Of a stretch of DNA of 42,705 bases, positions 7,953-17,005 are shown piece by piece. Numbering within the stretch: the stretch's first letter is position 1; each line of letters starts with the position of its first letter. Under the pieces are notes generated by a model. The model ran no database searches and was not told the origin of the DNA. It saw only the letters and a list, made by a program, of their open reading frames with translations. Origin of the DNA: Nannocystaceae bacterium (GTDB lineage Bacteria; Myxococcota_A; Polyangia; Nannocystales; Nannocystaceae); the NCBI GenBank assembly GCA_019694555.1, contig JAIBBS010000057.1:1-42705 (forward strand), written 5' to 3'. Position numbers and translations under genes: made by a program.

Positions 7953-10792
7953 TCGGCGGCGTCGCTTCCGCCGGGCAGCAGCCCGGCCTGCTCGTGACTG
8001 AACGCGTCGAAGCTGCGCTGCCACGGACTGCGCGCGCTGGTGCGGCGCACCTGCACCGCGGTGACCTTGTACTCGGGGCAGTTGGTGGCCCAGTCCGAGT
8101 TCTCGGTGGTGACCACGTTCGCGCCCGACTCGGGGTGATGGAACGTGGTGTAGACCACGCCGGGCTGCACGCGCTCGGTCAGGTGCGCGCGCAGGACCGT
8201 CTCGCCCGCGCGCGAGGCCACCGCGACCAGATCACCGTCGACGATGCCGCGCTGCTCGGCGTCGTGGGGATGGATCTCGAGCACGTCCTCGGCGTGCCAC
8301 ACGACGTTGTCCGTGCGCCGCGTCTGCGCGCCGACGTTGTACTGCGACAGGATGCGGCCGGTGGTGAGGATGAGCGGGAACTTGCTCGAGGTGCGCTCGG
8401 GCGTCGCGACGTAGCGCGTGATCGCGAAGCGGCCCTTGCCGCGCACGAACTGGCCCACGTGCATGACCGGTGTGCCCTCGGGCGCAGCGTCGTTGCACGG
8501 CCACTGGATGCTGCCGAGGCGATCGAGCTTCTCGTAGCTCACGCCGTGGAAGGTCGGCGTCAGGCGGGCGATCTCGTCCATGATCTCCGACGGGTGGTCG
8601 TAGTGCATGGCCACGCCCATCGCCTGCGCCAGCTTCATCGTGATCTCCCAGTCGGCCAGGCCCGACTTGGGCGGCGTCGCCCGCCGCACGCGATTGATGC
8701 GGCGCTCGGCGTTGGTGAACGTGCCGTCCTTCTCGAGGAAGGTCGCGCCGGGGAAGAACACGTGCGCGTACTTGGCGGTCTCGTTGATGAAGAGGTCCTG
8801 GACGATCACGCACTCCATCGCCTCGAGCGCGGCCTGCACGTGGTGCGTGTCCGGGTCCGATTGCGCGATGTCCTCGCCCTGCACGTAGAGGCCCTTGAAG
8901 CTGCCGTCGAGCGCCGCATCGAACATGTTGGGGATGCGCAGGCCGGGATCGGGCTGCACGTCGACGCCCCACGCGGACTTGAACAGCGCGCGCACGGCCG
9001 GATCCGACACGTGGCGGTATCCGGGCAGCTCGTGGGGGAACGAGCCCATGTCGCACGAGCCCTGCACGTTGTTCTGCCCGCGCAGCGGGTTCACGCCCAC
9101 GCCGGGTCGCCCGAGCTGGCCCGCGACCATCGCGAGGTTCGCGATGCCCATGACCATGGTCGAGCCCTGGCTGTGCTCGGTCACGCCCAGGCCGTAGTAG
9201 ATCGCGGCGTTGCGCGCGGTCGCGTACAGCCGCGCCGCCTCGCGCACGGCCGCCGCGGGCACGCCCGTCACCGGCTCGAGCGCCTCGGGCGAGTTCTCGT
9301 CCGCGGTGATGAACGCCTTCCACTTGTCGTAGGCGTCGTGCTCGCAGCGCTCGCGGACGTAGGCCTCCTGGTGCAGCCCCTCGCGCACGATCACGTGCGC
9401 CAGCGCGTTGATGATCGCGACGTTGGTGCCGGGGCGCAGCTGCAGGTGTTGCGCTGCGCGCACGTGCGGCTGACGCACGAGATCGATGCGGCGGGGATCG
9501 ACCACGATGAGCGCCGCGCCCTCGCGCAGGCGCTTCTTGAGCCGCGACGCGAACACCGGGTGCGCGTCGGTCGGGTTGGCGCCGATGACCATGATGACGT
9601 CGGCGTGCTCGACCGAGTCGAAGTCCTGCGTGCCGGCGGACTCGCCCAGGGTCGCCTTGAGACCGTAGCCCGTGGGCGAGTGGCACACGCGCGCGCAGGT
9701 GTCGACGTTGTTGTTGCCGAACACCGCGCGCACCAGTTTCTGCACCAAGTAGGTCTCCTCGTTGGTGCAGCGCGACGAGGTGATGGCGCCGATCGAGCCC
9801 GCACCGTGGCGGGCCTGGATCGCGCGTAGGCGCGCCGCGGTGTGGGCGAAGGCCTCGTCCCAGCCGACCTCGCGCCAGCCCTCGTGGATGCTGTCGCGGA
9901 TCATCGGCTTGGTCACGCGATCGCGGTGCGTGGCATAGCCCCAGGCGAAGCGTCCCTTCACGCACGAGTGGCCGTGGTTGGCGCCGCCGCGCTTGCTCGG
10001 CACCATGCGCACGACCTCGCTGCCCTTCATCTCGGCGCGGAACGAACAGCCGACGCCGCAGTAGGCACAGGTGGTCTCGACCGTGTGATCGGGCTGCCCC
10101 GCGCGCTCGAGCGAGCGCTCGGTCAGCGTCGCGGTCGGGCACGCCTGCACGCACGCGCCGCACGAGACGCACTCGGATTGCAGGAACGCGGTGCCACCGG
10201 GCGAGATGGTCGAGGCGAAGCCGCGACCCAGCACGGTCAGCGCGAAGGTGCCCTGGATCTCCTCGCACGCCCGCACGCAGCGCGAGCACACGATGCACTT
10301 GCTGGGGTCGAACGAGAAGTACGGGTTCGACTCGTCCTTGCGCGCGTCGAGGTGGTTGGCTCCCTGGGCGTAGCGGACCTGCCGCAGGCCGACCACGCCG
10401 GCCATGTCCTGCAGCTCGCAGTTGCCGTTGGCGGTGCAGGTCAAACAGTCCAGCGGGTGATCGGAGATGTACAGCTCCATCACGCCGCGGCGCAACTGCG
10501 CCAGCCGTGGCGACTGCGTGGTCACGGTCATGCCCGGCTCGACCAGCGTCGTGCACGAGGCCGGGAAGCCGCGCCGCCCCGCGATCTCCACCAGGCACAG
10601 GCGGCACGAGCCGAAGGCCTCGAGCGTGTCGGTGGCGCACAGCTTGGGCACGCGCACGCCCGCCTGCGCGGCCGCGTGCATCACCGAGCTGCCCGCGGGC
10701 ACCTCGACCGCGACCCCGTCGACGGTGAGCGTGACCGTCTGGGTCGAGCTGCGCGTGGGCGTGCCGAGATCGGGTTGGTGGATCGAGTCCAT
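7949..10792 (-). CDS. fdsA: Formate dehydrogenase alpha subunit (Mo-bis-MGD catalytic)
   Basis: Catalytic subunit (947 aa) that oxidises formate to CO2, or in reverse reduces CO2. In order: an N-terminal [2Fe-2S] ferredoxin domain (CATDTLEAFGSCRLCLVEI), a His/Cys-ligated [4Fe-4S] site (DHPLDCLTCTANGNC), two ferredoxin-type clusters (CIVCSRCVRAC and CVSCGACVQACP), a further [4Fe-4S] site (CAYCGVGC...GHSCVKGRF) and the molybdopterin domains. Cys370 in the motif DTCARVCHSPTG is the expected molybdenum ligand, followed by His371, so this is the Cys not the selenocysteine form. The C-terminal domain has the MGD-binding VYTTFHHPE region. The ATG at 10792 follows the fdsB stop by two bases, and the stop overlaps fdsD. 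A longer upstream frame is antisense-like shadow. No signal peptide: cytoplasmic. Confidence 0.96.
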   Translation of the reverse strand: MDSIHQPDLGTPTRSSTQTVTLTVDGVAVEVPAGSSVMHAAAQAGVRVPKLCATDTLEAFGSCRLCLVEIAGRRGFPASCTTLVEPGMTVTTQSPRLAQLRRGVMELYISDHPLDCLTCTANGNCELQDMAGVVGLRQVRYAQGANHLDARKDESNPYFSFDPSKCIVCSRCVRACEEIQGTFALTVLGRGFASTISPGGTAFLQSECVSCGACVQACPTATLTERSLERAGQPDHTVETTCAYCGVGCSFRAEMKGSEVVRMVPSKRGGANHGHSCVKGRFAWGYATHRDRVTKPMIRDSIHEGWREVGWDEAFAHTAARLRAIQARHGAGSIGAITSSRCTNEETYLVQKLVRAVFGNNNVDTCARVCHSPTGYGLKATLGESAGTQDFDSVEHADVIMVIGANPTDAHPVFASRLKKRLREGAALIVVDPRRIDLVRQPHVRAAQHLQLRPGTNVAIINALAHVIVREGLHQEAYVRERCEHDAYDKWKAFITADENSPEALEPVTGVPAAAVREAARLYATARNAAIYYGLGVTEHSQGSTMVMGIANLAMVAGQLGRPGVGVNPLRGQNNVQGSCDMGSFPHELPGYRHVSDPAVRALFKSAWGVDVQPDPGLRIPNMFDAALDGSFKGLYVQGEDIAQSDPDTHHVQAALEAMECVIVQDLFINETAKYAHVFFPGATFLEKDGTFTNAERRINRVRRATPPKSGLADWEITMKLAQAMGVAMHYDHPSEIMDEIARLTPTFHGVSYEKLDRLGSIQWPCNDAAPEGTPVMHVGQFVRGKGRFAITRYVATPERTSSKFPLILTTGRILSQYNVGAQTRRTDNVVWHAEDVLEIHPHDAEQRGIVDGDLVAVASRAGETVLRAHLTERVQPGVVYTTFHHPESGANVVTTENSDWATNCPEYKVTAVQVRRTSARSPWQRSFDAFSHEQAGLLPGGSDAAE

Positions 10793-10794
10793 GG

Positions 10795-12360
10795 TCAGGA
10801 GCTCCGGGGGGCGCCGTCGTCGGCGGTCTGCAGGCCGAAGTCGCCGGGGAAGTGTTGCAGCGCGCTCTTGACCGGGTACGGCGTCATGCCGCCCAGCGCA
10901 CACAGCGAGGCGTGCTCCATCGTGTCGCAGAGATCGCGCAGCACCGCGAGCTGCAGCGCCGGCCGATCGCGCGCGATCAGGCGGTCGACGACCTCCACAC
11001 CGCGCGTGGCACCGATGCGGCAGGGCGTGCACTTGCCACACGACTCGATGGCGCAGAACTCGAAGGCGTAGCGGGCCATCGCCGCCATGTCGACGGTGTC
11101 GTCGAATGCGACGATGCCACCGTGGCCGACGATCGCACCCTTGGCCGCGAAGGCCTCGTAGTCGAGCGGCAGGTCGAAGTCCGACGCCGGCACGTACGCA
11201 CCCAGCGGTCCGCCGACCTGCACCGCGCGCAGCGGTCGACCGCTGGCCGAGCCGCCGCCGTAGTCGTACAGCAGCTCGCGCAGGGTCACGCCGAACGCGA
11301 GCTCGACCAGCCCGCCGCGCGCGAGGTTGCCGGCGAGCTGGAACGCGAGCGTGCCGCGCGAACGGCCCAGCCCGAAGTCACGGTAGAACTCCGCGCCGCG
11401 GGCCAAGATGATCGGCACCGACGCCAGCGTCACGACGTTGTTGAGCGCGGTCGGTCGTCCGAACAGGCCCGCGACCGCCGGCACCGGCGGGCGGTAGCGG
11501 ACCTGGCCGCGCTTGCCCTCGAGGCTCTCGAGCAGCGCGGTCTCCTCGCCACACACGTAGCTGCCGGCGCCCAGCCGCAGCTCGAGCTCGAACGCGCGAC
11601 CGCTGCCGAGCACGTCGGGCCCGAGCACACCGCCGGCGCGCGCGCGCTCGATCGCCGCCTGCAACACCGCCGCTGCGTCGGGATACTCCGAGCGCAGGTA
11701 GATGTAGCCCTGGGTCGCGCCGGTCGCGAGCCCGGCGATGATCATGCCCTCGAGGAGCACGAACGGATCGCCCTCCATCAGCATGCGATCGGAGAACGTG
11801 CCCGAGTCGCCCTCGTCGGCGTTGCACACCACGTACTTCTGCGGCGCCTCGGTCGCGAGTACCGTCTTCCACTTGATGCCGGTGGGAAACGCCGCGCCGC
11901 CGCGACCGCGCAGGCCCGCGTCCGTGACCGCCTGCACGATGGCCGCGGGCGACAGCGCGAGTGCGTTGCGCAGACCCACCAGGCCGCCCTCGGCCTCGTA
12001 GGCGGCGAGGTCGAGCGGATCGATCGCGCCGACGCGTGCGAACGTCAGCCGCTGCTGCCGTGCGAAGTAGGGGATCTCGGCGACCGGGCCCACGCGCAGC
12101 GGATGATCACCGCCGTCGAGCAGGCCCGCGGCAAGCAGGCCCGGCACGTCCTGGGCCGCGACCGGGCCGTAGCCGATGCGTCCGGTGGGCGTGACGACTT
12201 CGACCAGCGGCTCGAGCCAGACCATGCCGCGCGAGCCGTTGCGCACCAGCTCGAGTGGGCGACCGGAGGCGGCGGCACCCGCTGCGATCGCGGCCGCGAC
12301 CTCGTCGGCACCGAGCGAGCGCGCGGACGCGTCGCGAGGAACGTAGACGCGCACGCTCAT
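10795..12360 (-). CDS. fdsB: Formate dehydrogenase beta subunit (NuoF-like, FMN/NAD)
   Basis: NuoF-like diaphorase subunit (521 aa) that passes electrons from FdsA to NAD+. An N-terminal thioredoxin-like domain (about residues 1-110, VYVPRDASARSLGADEV) is fused to the 51-kDa module, as in FdsB. The FMN/NAD-binding Rossmann-like region has GLRGRGGAAFPTGIKW and GAGSYVCGEETALLESLEG; the C-terminal [4Fe-4S] site is ESCGKCTPCRIG plus a later Cys in SLCALGG. The start ATG at 12360 overlaps the fdsG stop (ATGA), so translation is coupled. Length and domain order match the family. Confidence 0.95.
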   Translation of the reverse strand: MSVRVYVPRDASARSLGADEVAAAIAAGAAASGRPLELVRNGSRGMVWLEPLVEVVTPTGRIGYGPVAAQDVPGLLAAGLLDGGDHPLRVGPVAEIPYFARQQRLTFARVGAIDPLDLAAYEAEGGLVGLRNALALSPAAIVQAVTDAGLRGRGGAAFPTGIKWKTVLATEAPQKYVVCNADEGDSGTFSDRMLMEGDPFVLLEGMIIAGLATGATQGYIYLRSEYPDAAAVLQAAIERARAGGVLGPDVLGSGRAFELELRLGAGSYVCGEETALLESLEGKRGQVRYRPPVPAVAGLFGRPTALNNVVTLASVPIILARGAEFYRDFGLGRSRGTLAFQLAGNLARGGLVELAFGVTLRELLYDYGGGSASGRPLRAVQVGGPLGAYVPASDFDLPLDYEAFAAKGAIVGHGGIVAFDDTVDMAAMARYAFEFCAIESCGKCTPCRIGATRGVEVVDRLIARDRPALQLAVLRDLCDTMEHASLCALGGMTPYPVKSALQHFPGDFGLQTADDGAPRSS

Positions 12361-12878
12361 GGCTGCGGATCCTTCGGGGCCACGCGCTCGAGCAGCGCGT
12401 CGAAGCGCGCCGGCGAGACGCGACCGTGCATGCGGCCATCGATGGTGATCGCGGGCCCGCAGGCGCAGTTGCCCAGGCAGTACACCGGCTCGAGCGTGAC
12501 CGCGCCGTCGGCTCGGGTCTGCTGCAGCGCGACACCGAGGCGACGGCACGCGTGCTCGGCCAGCGCGTCGGCGCCGACCGCCTTGCAGGCCTCGGCGCGA
12601 CAGAGCTTCACGACCGTGCGACCGGGCGGCTGCGTGCGGAAGTCGTGGTAGAAGCTGAGGACGCCCAGCACCTCGGCGCGCGAGAGATCGAGCGCCGCGG
12701 CGATGCGCGGCACCGCGGCCAGCGGCACGTGGCCCAACGCCGCGAGCACCGCGTGCAGCATCGGCAACAGCGCGCCAGGACGGCCCTGATGCGCCGCGAT
12801 CGCGTCGTCGACGGCCTGCTGCATCGCGGCCGACAGCGGTGCATCGTCGGCCTCCGGGATCTGCGGCGCGGTGCTCAT
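12357..12878 (-). CDS. fdsG: Formate dehydrogenase gamma subunit (NuoE-like)
   Basis: NuoE-like subunit (173 aa) with a thioredoxin-like [2Fe-2S] domain. The four ligand cysteines are Cys93 and Cys98 (LCRAEACKAVG) and Cys134 and Cys138 (YCLGNCACGP). The N-terminal helical part carries the typical LSRAEVLGVLSFYHDF segment. It works with FdsB as the NAD-reducing diaphorase part of formate dehydrogenase. A GGGGGTG stretch lies just upstream of the ATG. It is the first gene of the fdsG-B-A-D run; a 104-bp gap separates it from ybaK upstream, the most likely place for the operon promoter. Confidence 0.93.
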   Translation of the reverse strand: MSTAPQIPEADDAPLSAAMQQAVDDAIAAHQGRPGALLPMLHAVLAALGHVPLAAVPRIAAALDLSRAEVLGVLSFYHDFRTQPPGRTVVKLCRAEACKAVGADALAEHACRRLGVALQQTRADGAVTLEPVYCLGNCACGPAITIDGRMHGRVSPARFDALLERVAPKDPQP

Positions 12879-12925
12879 CGCACCCCCGGCGGAACGCTCG
12901 TTCGCATCGCGCCCATGCTAACGCC

Positions 12926-12938
12926 GCGGCTGCGCCGC
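12926..12938 (-). terminator. Small hairpin downstream of ybaK-like gene
   Basis: GCGGC-TGC-GCCGC, a 5-bp stem with 3-nt loop, lies about 45 bp past the ybaK-like stop and about 50 bp upstream of the fdsG start. It could separate the two transcripts, but it is short and has no T tract. Confidence 0.25.
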
Positions 12939-12982
12939 TGCACGTGCGTCCGCTCTCGGGTCGGCCACCGAGGCGCTCGCGT

Positions 12983-13489
12983 TCACCGCGGCGCGTCGCC
13001 GTGGCCGCCGGTCGCGACGTCGACCGGCTCGGCGCGCAGCACCGCCGCGAGCGCGCGCGGCTCGAGCTCCACCAGCATGCCGCGGCGTCCGCCGTTGATG
13101 TAGATGCGCGGCAGGTCCAAGATGCTGCGTTCGATGTAGACCGGCATCGCGCGCCGCGTGCCCAGCGGCGAGGTACCTCCGACCTGGTAGCCGCTGTGGC
13201 GGTCGGCGACCTCGGGGGTGCAGGGCTGGATGCTCTTGCGGCCCAGGTGCCGCGCGAGCGCCTTGGTCGAGACCTGGCGATCGCCGTGCATGAGCACGAC
13301 CAGCGGCGTCGCGGACTCGTCCTCCATGATCAGGGTCTTGATCACCGCGTGCTCGTCGACGCCCAGACACTGCGCACTGTGGGCGGTGCCGCCGCGCGGC
13401 TGGTAGTCGTACGGATGCGGCACGAAGGCGATGCCGTGCTCCCGGAGCACTCGGATCGCGGCGGTCACGGGGAGGTTCGGCTTGGCCAT
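12983..13489 (-). CDS. ybaK: YbaK/EbsC-type aminoacyl-tRNA deacylase
   Basis: Trans-editing enzyme of the YbaK/EbsC branch (168 aa), which hydrolyses misacylated tRNA, typically Cys-tRNA(Pro). Sequence features are PHPYDY near the N-terminus, AVIKTLIME with the conserved Lys that positions the tRNA terminus, VVLMHGDRQVSTKALARHLG, GYQVGGTSPLGTR (the conserved GGxSPxG glycine loop) and IYINGGRRGMLVEL. Length is normal for YbaK. The ATG at 13489 begins the conserved domain; an in-frame extension to 13780 overlaps the divergent histidine kinase and is rejected. It sits upstream of fdsG on the same strand with no obvious functional tie. Confidence 0.92.
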   Translation of the reverse strand: MAKPNLPVTAAIRVLREHGIAFVPHPYDYQPRGGTAHSAQCLGVDEHAVIKTLIMEDESATPLVVLMHGDRQVSTKALARHLGRKSIQPCTPEVADRHSGYQVGGTSPLGTRRAMPVYIERSILDLPRIYINGGRRGMLVELEPRALAAVLRAEPVDVATGGHGDAPR

Positions 13490-13608
13490 CGCGCGCCCGG
13501 GGAGTCTGACGCATCTGGCCCGCGGACGCCCGCAGCGCCGCCACGGCCCAGGACCGGCCGCCGCAGGCCTCGCACCCCGGGGCCGCTCGCGTATGATCAG
13601 CCGGTCTG

Positions 13609-15825
13609 ATGTTCGAGCCCGATCGCCTGGTGGACGCGCAGGGATTCGGTGGCCGACTGCAAGGCGCACTCGACGAGGCGCACGCACGGCTGGGCCTGTC
13701 GTGGATCGGCGTGATCGAGCTCGTCGCGCCCGAGGGTCGATTGCTGCCGCGATGGATCGGCGCGGCGCCGACGGGCGCACCGTCCCCCGACGCGGTCGCG
13801 ACGTGGCCGCAGTCCGGGCCCGGCCCGTGTGCGCGACGGCTGCGGCTCGAGCCCGCGATCGTCAGCGACGGCGACGCGTGGCTGGCGTGGGGCGGCGCCG
13901 CGACGACACCACCGGAGCTCGCCGCGCTGGCGACGTGCATCGAGCGCGGCATGTCGGCCGACCGACGCGCGCGCCTGGGCGAGGTCGCGCTCGCGGCCCT
14001 GCGACAGGCACAAGACGCGATCGAGCTGTCCGATCGCGAGGGCCGGCTGTTCTTCGTCAACGAGGCCTGGCGCCGCACCTTTGGCTACGACGAGGCGACC
14101 GCACTGGGCAACACACCGGCGCGACTGTTCCGCGACCCCGACGCGCCGCAGCACGACCCCGGCTTCTATCGCTTCTCGATGCAGAAGATCGAGGCCGGTC
14201 ATCCATGGCTGGGCATGCTGACCAGCCGCGCCGCCAGCGGTCAACACATCACCACCGAGGTCGGCGTCACGCCCTTCGCCGACGAGCGCGGCGACTTCGC
14301 CGGCAACCTCGCGGTGCGCCGGTTGCTGGTGCATCGCGCCCAGCGCGACGCGGCGCTGGCCGCCGCCCACCGCGAGTTCCGCGGCGTGCTCGCCGCGATG
14401 CTCGAGCCGGCGATGGTGCTGCGATCGCGGCGCATCTACTTCGCCAACGCGGCGCTGCTGCAGCTGCTCGGTCGCGACGAGGCCGAGGTCACCGGCCGTC
14501 ATCCCTGGGACTTCGTCCACCCCGACGATCTCGGGCAGCTGGGTGAGGACGCCGCGCCGGCGCGCGCCGAGGTCCGCGTGGTCCGAAGCGACGGCACCTT
14601 GCGGTTGGTCGAGCTGCGGCTGGCGGGCTCGATCTCGTTCGAGGGTGCGCCCGCGGTGATCCTGCTGGGCCGCGATCGCACCGAGCAGGTGCTCGCCAGC
14701 GAGCAGCTGCGTCGCGCCGACAAGCTCGCGGCCCTGGGCGCGCTCGCGGCCGGCGTCGCACACGAGATCAACAACCCGCTGACCTACCTGATCGGCAGGG
14801 TGCAGGAGCTCACCGAGCTGCTGCCACCGGCGGACGCCGGTGCACTCGCGCGCGAGGCCCTCGAGGGCGCGCAGCGCATCAAGGCCATCGCCGACGAGCT
14901 GCGCGGCTTCTCGCGCGGCGAGGATCCGAGCGCTCCGGCCCTGGTCGAGCTGGAGCGCGCGGTGACCTCGGCGTCGAACCTCGTCGCCAACCAGATCCGC
15001 CACCGTGCCCAGCTGCAGCGCGTCCACGAGCCCGGGCTGTGCGCGCGCATGCGCGAGGGGCCGGCGGTGCAGGTGCTGGTCAACCTGCTCGCCAACGCGG
15101 CGCAGGCCCTGCCCGAGCAGGGCGACGCTTCGCACACCATCGCGGTGCACAGCCGCGCGGTGGGCGACGACACCGTCGCGATCGAGGTCCGCGACAGCGG
15201 CACCGGCATGACGCCGGAACAGATCGCCCGGATGTTCGAACCCTTCTACACCACCAAGCCCGCGGGCAAGGGCTCGGGCCTGGGGCTCGCGATCTCGCGG
15301 CAGCTGGTCGAGGACGCCGGCGGACGCATCACCGTGCAGAGCGCACCGGGGCGCGGCACCACCGTCACCGTCGAGCTGCCTCGCGCGCACCTCGACGCGG
15401 TCGTCGCTGCGCCGGCGCGCGCGCCCACCGGCCCGCGCGCGGCCGCCGACGCGCCGGCGCGGGTGCTGGTGGTCGACGACGAGCTCATCGTCGCGAAGGT
15501 GCTGGTGCGGATGTTGCGGGGCCACGAGGTCGAGCTCGCCCACGACGGCGGCACCGCGCTGGCGCGACTGCTGCGGGCGCCCGCGATCGATCTGGTGCTG
15601 TGCGACGTGATGATGCCGGGCATGGGTGGCTTCGAGCTGTACCGCGCCGCGGTCGCGCAGGCCCCCGCGCTCAAGGACCGCTTCGTGTTCATGACCGGCG
15701 GCACCTTCACGCCCGACGCGGTCGAAGCCCTGGCGCAGTGCCGCTGTCCGCTGCTCGAGAAGCCCTTCGACACCGAGAAGGTGCGCGCGACGGTGGCAGC
15801 GGTGCTCGCCGCCGACGGGGGCTGA
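13609..15825 (+). CDS. Hybrid sensor histidine kinase (PAS-PAS-HisKA-HATPase-REC)
   Basis: Soluble hybrid kinase (738 aa) without membrane segments. Residues 1-125 form an unassigned, possibly GAF-like N-terminal domain. Two PAS domains follow (about 135-245 with VNEAWRRTFGYDEATALG, and 260-365 with FANAALLQLLGRDEAEVTG and WDFVHPDD). The phosphoacceptor His385 is in GVAHEINNPLTYLI, a class typical of myxobacterial and NtrB-like kinases. The ATPase domain has NLLANAAQALP (N box), DSGTGM (G1) and GSGLGLAIS near 555 (G2). The C-terminal receiver domain has phospho-acceptor Asp666 in LCDVMMPGMGG and ends with LLEKPF. No cognate output regulator is adjacent, so it is an orphan. ATG 13609 is the only good start; the gene is divergent from the ybaK-like gene. 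Confidence 0.95.
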   Translation: MFEPDRLVDAQGFGGRLQGALDEAHARLGLSWIGVIELVAPEGRLLPRWIGAAPTGAPSPDAVATWPQSGPGPCARRLRLEPAIVSDGDAWLAWGGAATTPPELAALATCIERGMSADRRARLGEVALAALRQAQDAIELSDREGRLFFVNEAWRRTFGYDEATALGNTPARLFRDPDAPQHDPGFYRFSMQKIEAGHPWLGMLTSRAASGQHITTEVGVTPFADERGDFAGNLAVRRLLVHRAQRDAALAAAHREFRGVLAAMLEPAMVLRSRRIYFANAALLQLLGRDEAEVTGRHPWDFVHPDDLGQLGEDAAPARAEVRVVRSDGTLRLVELRLAGSISFEGAPAVILLGRDRTEQVLASEQLRRADKLAALGALAAGVAHEINNPLTYLIGRVQELTELLPPADAGALAREALEGAQRIKAIADELRGFSRGEDPSAPALVELERAVTSASNLVANQIRHRAQLQRVHEPGLCARMREGPAVQVLVNLLANAAQALPEQGDASHTIAVHSRAVGDDTVAIEVRDSGTGMTPEQIARMFEPFYTTKPAGKGSGLGLAISRQLVEDAGGRITVQSAPGRGTTVTVELPRAHLDAVVAAPARAPTGPRAAADAPARVLVVDDELIVAKVLVRMLRGHEVELAHDGGTALARLLRAPAIDLVLCDVMMPGMGGFELYRAAVAQAPALKDRFVFMTGGTFTPDAVEALAQCRCPLLEKPFDTEKVRATVAAVLAADGG

Positions 15826-15987
15826 GAATGCTGACGGAGCTTCCTCTCCATGGACGGAGTCGTCGTCGTCCACGCGGCGGCGACCGGCTGCGAACGCAGG
15901 TCGGGGCGAGCCGCTCGCACCTCGGAGCACCACGCGGGGCGCCGGTTTCTTGGTGACCCGCGCGCGCGCGTGCTAGCGCGGTGGGCC

Positions 15988-16392
15988 ATGCAGCTGGTCC
16001 TGTACGTCCACAACCATGCGCCCGCCGACGCGGCGGCGCCCGGCACGGCAGGTCGTGTGTGCGGCATGGCCGTGGGCACGGCGCCGGAGATCCTCGCGTG
16101 GGACGACGCGCGACCGATCACCTCGCGCGCGGTGTTCCGTTGCGACGCGACCGCGGACGATCCGAGCACGCTGCTGCAGCTCGCGGTCGCCAAGTGCTTC
16201 GCCGGCGCCGGCGCGGTCGCGCCCGGCTTCGAGGTGCAGTACCGCGGGCGCCACTGCACGCTCGAGCTGCGGCTCGAGCCCGGCTTCGACGACCCCCGCG
16301 CGGTGCTCGAGCCGCTGCTGCAGCTGGCGCGCGGCCTCGCGGTCCAGGAAGGCCGACTCGTCAGCGTGCCGAGCGCGGCGCTGGCGGTGTGA
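15988..16392 (+). CDS. Hypothetical protein
   Basis: Small protein of 134 aa that I do not recognise. It begins MQLVLYVHNHAP and ends in an alternating hydrophobic/charged C-terminus, with no signal peptide or membrane segment, so it is probably cytoplasmic. The pattern of beta-strand-like hydrophobic alternation (AVFRCDATADDP, FEVQYRGRHCTLELRLEPGF) suggests an alpha/beta domain. GC-rich third positions support coding. It lies 162 bp after the histidine kinase and 19 bp before the phosphatase gene on the same strand, so it is probably co-transcribed with the phosphatase. The ATG at 15988 is chosen; the in-frame ATG at 15850 adds a low-quality Arg-rich stretch. Confidence 0.65.
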   Translation: MQLVLYVHNHAPADAAAPGTAGRVCGMAVGTAPEILAWDDARPITSRAVFRCDATADDPSTLLQLAVAKCFAGAGAVAPGFEVQYRGRHCTLELRLEPGFDDPRAVLEPLLQLARGLAVQEGRLVSVPSAALAV

Positions 16393-16411
16393 CATCCTCG
16401 TGTCCACGCGC

Positions 16412-16981
16412 ATGCCGACGTGGACCTTCGTTCGCCACGGTGAAGCCCAGTCGAACGCCGAGGGCTGGTTCGCCGGCCACGTCGACGCACCGCTGACGCC
16501 GCGGGGCCGCGAGCAGGCGCAGGCGCTCGGCGAGCAGCTGCGCGCGCTCGCGATCGATCGCGTGCTGTGCTCCGATCTGCTGCGCGCGCGCGAGACCGCC
16601 GCGCTCGCGCTCGCCGGTCGCGCGCTGCCCATCGAGTACAGCGCTGCGCTGCGCGAGCGTCATGGCGGTGCGTGGGAGCGACGCACGCTGGCGGACCTCG
16701 ACCGCAGCGGCGACATGCAACATCTGATGGGCTTCGACGGCGCGCCGCCGGGCGGCGAGAGCCTGCGCCAGGTCGCGCGCCGCGTGCTGGGCTACCTCGC
16801 GGGCCGCGAGCAACCCGGCCACACGCTGGTCGTGGCCCACGGCGCGCTCATGCGCGGTGTCGTCGGCGTGCTCGACGATCTGCCGAGCTCGGAGTACGGC
16901 CGCTGGCGTCCGAGCAACTGCGAGCTGGTCACGCGCGAGCTGCCGGTGGGCGCGCTCGCCACGATCGCCGCGCGACTGTGA
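16412..16981 (+). CDS. Histidine phosphatase / phosphoglycerate mutase-like protein
   Basis: Histidine phosphatase superfamily protein (189 aa). The N-terminal FVRHGEAQSN supplies the RHG motif with the catalytic His9; the second His lies in LVVAHGALMRG; LLRARETAALAL is the usual helix after the VLCSDL strand, and APPGGESL the middle motif. It has the size of cobalamin-type (CobC) or broad-specificity phosphatases rather than full glycolytic GpmA. Cytoplasmic, since no signal peptide is present. Its physiological substrate cannot be read from the sequence. It ends 24 bp from the convergent Ser/Thr kinase gene. Confidence 0.9.
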   Translation: MPTWTFVRHGEAQSNAEGWFAGHVDAPLTPRGREQAQALGEQLRALAIDRVLCSDLLRARETAALALAGRALPIEYSAALRERHGGAWERRTLADLDRSGDMQHLMGFDGAPPGGESLRQVARRVLGYLAGREQPGHTLVVAHGALMRGVVGVLDDLPSSEYGRWRPSNCELVTRELPVGALATIAARL

Positions 16982-16984
16982 GCG

Positions 16985-16998
16985 CCGCGGATCCGCGG
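16985..16998. terminator. Palindromic terminator candidate in convergent gap
   Basis: CCGCGGATCCGCGG is a perfect 14-nt palindrome filling most of the 24-bp gap between the convergent phosphatase and kinase genes. It could fold into a short 5-bp stem on either strand. No T tract is present, so the terminator role is inferred from position. Confidence 0.35.
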
Positions 16999-17005
16999 GC
17001 GCGCG

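Noticed and set aside
15850..15987. N-terminal extension of the 134 aa protein
   Set aside because: The segment is Arg/Ala-rich without homology-like pattern; ATG 15988 gives a cleaner start.
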